DNA of 6,998 nucleotides from positions 1 to 6,998 of the forward strand of contig DATJBC010000036.1 in assembly GCA_035515515.1 (NCBI GenBank), in the 5' to 3' direction. Under the pieces are notes generated by a model. It was not told the DNA's origin and made no database searches. It saw nothing but the letters and a program-made list of their open reading frames with translations. The stretch's first letter is position 1, and every line of letters begins with the position of its first letter. Origin of the DNA: DATJBC01 sp035515515. Its GTDB lineage: Bacteria > Actinomycetota > Acidimicrobiia > Acidimicrobiales > UBA8190. Of this stretch, positions 5,740 to 6,998 are shown in pieces. A program made the position numbers and the translations under genes.

Positions 5740-6543
5740 TCAGCCCCGGTCCCCCCAGCCGAAGTGGTCGACGGGACCCCGTCCCGCGCCCAGGCGCCAG
5801 CGGGCCGAGCCGGCCAGGGCGCGCGTGACGAACTCCTTGGCCCGGGCCACCGCCTCCAGCGGGGCCTCGCCCGTGGCCACGAAGGCCGCGATGGCGGCGG
5901 ACAGCGTGCAGCCCGTGCCGTGGTCGTTGGCGGTCGGGACGCGACCGGCCGCCAGGGTGTGCAGCTCGCCGTCGGCCAGCACGACGTCGGGGGCGTCGTC
6001 GCCCGCCAGGTGGCCGCCCTTCACGACCACGACGCGGGCGCCGGTGTCGGCCAGGCGGGCGGCGGCCCGAGCCATGTCGGCGGTGCTGTGCACGGCGATC
6101 CCGGTGAGCAGCGCGGCCTCCCGGGTGTTGGGCGTGACCACCAGGGCGTGGGGGAACAGGGTGTGGAGGTAGGTCGAGGGGCCGTCGTCGTCGAGGAGCG
6201 GGCGCCCGGTCGACGCCACCAGCACGGGGTCGACCACGAGGTTGGGGAGCTCGCCGCCGGCCGCCCGGCGGCCCACGGCGGCCACCGTGGCCGAGCTGGC
6301 CAGCATGCCGGTCTTGACCGACGCCACCGCCATGTCGGCCAGCACGGTGTCGAGCTGCAGGTCGACGAAGTCGGTGCGCACGACCTCGACCCCGCGCACC
6401 TCGGCGGTGTTCTGGGCCGTCACGGCGGTGACCACCGACGTGCCGAAGACGCCCAGGGCGGCGAAGGTGCGCAGGTCGGCCTGGATCCCCGCGCCCCCGC
6501 CCGAGTCGGACCCGGCGATCGTCAACGACACCGGCGGCCCCAC
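5740..6543 (-). CDS. thiD: Hydroxymethylpyrimidine/phosphomethylpyrimidine kinase ThiD
   Basis: This 267-residue ribokinase-fold enzyme has the usual ThiD length. It phosphorylates HMP and then HMP-phosphate with ATP to give HMP-pyrophosphate, the pyrimidine half of thiamine, in the cytoplasm. Diagnostic blocks are LTIAGSDSGGGAGIQADL (7-24), TAVTAQNT (39-46), VKTGML (76-81), VVDPVLVASTG (103-113), VTPNTREAALLTG (136-148), VKGGH (174-178) and DHGTGCTLSAAIAAF (207-221), which holds the anion hole and the conserved Cys C212. The GTG at 6543 is chosen because it starts just before the family's PPVxLTIAGSD opening and has a leaderless-type -10 box (TACGCT) six bases upstream; a GTG four codons later is the alternative. 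It follows thiG after 14 bases on the same strand, fitting a thiamine operon. No extra ThiE or TenA domain is fused to it. Confidence 0.95.
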   Translation of the reverse strand: MGPPVSLTIAGSDSGGGAGIQADLRTFAALGVFGTSVVTAVTAQNTAEVRGVEVVRTDFVDLQLDTVLADMAVASVKTGMLASSATVAAVGRRAAGGELPNLVVDPVLVASTGRPLLDDDGPSTYLHTLFPHALVVTPNTREAALLTGIAVHSTADMARAAARLADTGARVVVVKGGHLAGDDAPDVVLADGELHTLAAGRVPTANDHGTGCTLSAAIAAFVATGEAPLEAVARAKEFVTRALAGSARWRLGAGRGPVDHFGWGDRG

Positions 6544-6549
6544 GCCGGG

Positions 6550-6555
6550 AGCGTA
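6550..6555 (-). promoter_or_regulatory. Putative leaderless -10 box (TACGCT) for thiD
   Basis: On the - strand, TACGCT lies in the 14-base gap after the thiG stop codon and is followed by six bases (CCCGGC) and the GTG start of thiD. No Shine-Dalgarno sequence is present. It may give thiD its own leaderless transcript in addition to read-through from thiG. No -35 match is evident. Confidence 0.5.
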
Positions 6556-6557
6556 CG

Positions 6558-6998
6558 TCAGAGCTCCGCCCTGCCCTCCAGGGGGCTGGACGCCTGCGCC
6601 AAGGGGCGCCTGGGGATGCGGCCGGCGGCGCGGGCGTGGGCGCCGGCCTCCACGGCCGCCCGGAAGGCGGCCGCCATGCGCACCGGGTGGTGCGCCCGCG
6701 TGATGGCGGTGGCCACCATCACCCCGGCGCACCCCAGCTCCATGGCCACGGTGGCGTCGGAGGCGGTGCCGATGCCGGCGTCCACGATGACGGGCACAGT
6801 GGCGCGCTCGGCGATGAGCGCGATGTTGTGGGGGTTGCGGATGCCGAGGCCCGTGCCGATGGGGGCGCCCAGGGGCATCACGGCCGCGCAGCCCACCTGC
6901 TCGAGGCGCCGGGCCAGCACGGGGTCGTCGGTGGTGTAGGGGAGGACCACGAACCCCTGGTCGCACAGCTGCTCGGCGGCGTCGAGGAGCTCGACGGC
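6558..6998 (-). CDS. thiG: Thiazole synthase ThiG, C-terminal part (start outside window)
   Basis: The frame is open to the right edge of the window, giving the last 146 residues of a protein that is usually about 255-260 residues long. ThiG condenses 1-deoxy-xylulose 5-phosphate, dehydroglycine and sulfur from ThiS thiocarboxylate into the thiazole phosphate of thiamine. The (beta/alpha)8-barrel C-terminal half is clear: FVVLPYTTDDPVLARRLE, CAAVMPLGAPIGTGLGI, VPVIVDAGIGTASDA, AMELGCAGVMVATAI and, near the end, AGRIPRR with ASSPLEG. These include the glycine-rich phosphate-binding loops. The Schiff-base Lys lies in the missing N-terminal part. The ATAI in place of NTAI seen in E. coli and Bacillus appears to be normal for actinobacterial ThiG, as far as I recall. 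thiD follows directly, and other thi genes probably lie to the right of the window. Confidence 0.95.
   Translation of the reverse strand, partial: AVELLDAAEQLCDQGFVVLPYTTDDPVLARRLEQVGCAAVMPLGAPIGTGLGIRNPHNIALIAERATVPVIVDAGIGTASDATVAMELGCAGVMVATAITRAHHPVRMAAAFRAAVEAGAHARAAGRIPRRPLAQASSPLEGRAEL

Noticed and set aside
5631..5828. Small + strand frame with a TTG start and GGGGGGAG upstream
   Set aside because: The product is Arg-rich low complexity, runs antisense into thiD and resembles nothing known; the G-run is part of the general GC-rich background.
6703..6720. ThiG motif reads ATAI rather than the NTAI of E. coli and Bacillus
   Set aside because: Actinobacterial ThiG proteins, as I recall them, commonly lack the Asn here, so it is not a likely inactivating change.
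5113..6939. A 608-codon open frame on the + strand across thiD and thiG
   Set aside because: It is antisense to recognisable thiD and thiG and has composition typical of a shadow frame.

Overview
The window is a gene-dense stretch of a very GC-rich chromosome (well over 70% GC by eye). It most likely comes from an actinobacterium. The pointers are an FtsR-type MerR regulator next to a bifunctional-nuclease-domain gene, a Ser/Thr-rich DUF4232 lipoprotein, a GT87 glycosyltransferase, and several genes that carry a -10 box exactly where leaderless transcripts need one. The Acidimicrobiia fit best in style, but that is inference. I see no mobile element, CRISPR array, tRNA or rRNA. The gene content is core and housekeeping in character.

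Layout. Positions 1-2194 run on the + strand: the C-terminal half of an FtsR-like regulator, a hypoxanthine phosphoribosyltransferase-like gene overlapping it by 4 bases, a BFN/DUF151 gene, and a DUF4232 lipoprotein. An AcuI/YhdH-type acrylyl-CoA reductase follows on the - strand (2195-3202), its stop codon directly abutting that of the lipoprotein. A 118-base divergent intergenic region with a perfect 14-base inverted repeat leads to a GT87 membrane glycosyltransferase on + (3321-4748). This gene overlaps by 15 bases, tail to tail, a membrane-anchored protein of unknown function on - (4734-5468). A 271-base intergenic region holds a + strand sigma70-like promoter and strong inverted repeats. 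Upstream of the unknown gene on the same strand lie thiD and the C-terminal part of thiG, so the right edge is a thiamine biosynthesis cluster read right to left.

How the genes relate. ThiG makes the thiazole phosphate of thiamine and ThiD makes the pyrimidine pyrophosphate, so together they supply both halves. FtsR-BFN adjacency is a conserved actinobacterial arrangement; here a purine-salvage-type enzyme sits between the two. The remaining genes have no clear shared pathway.

The observations I find most worth checking are: (1) TAnnnT boxes 6-7 bases before four start codons, one of them reusing the upstream stop codon; (2) a TTGACG-17-TAGGGT promoter pointing into a structured, apparently non-coding stretch; (3) the 14-base inverted repeat between acuI and the GT87 gene; and (4) a phosphoribosyltransferase that keeps its PRPP site but has changed purine-contact and loop residues.
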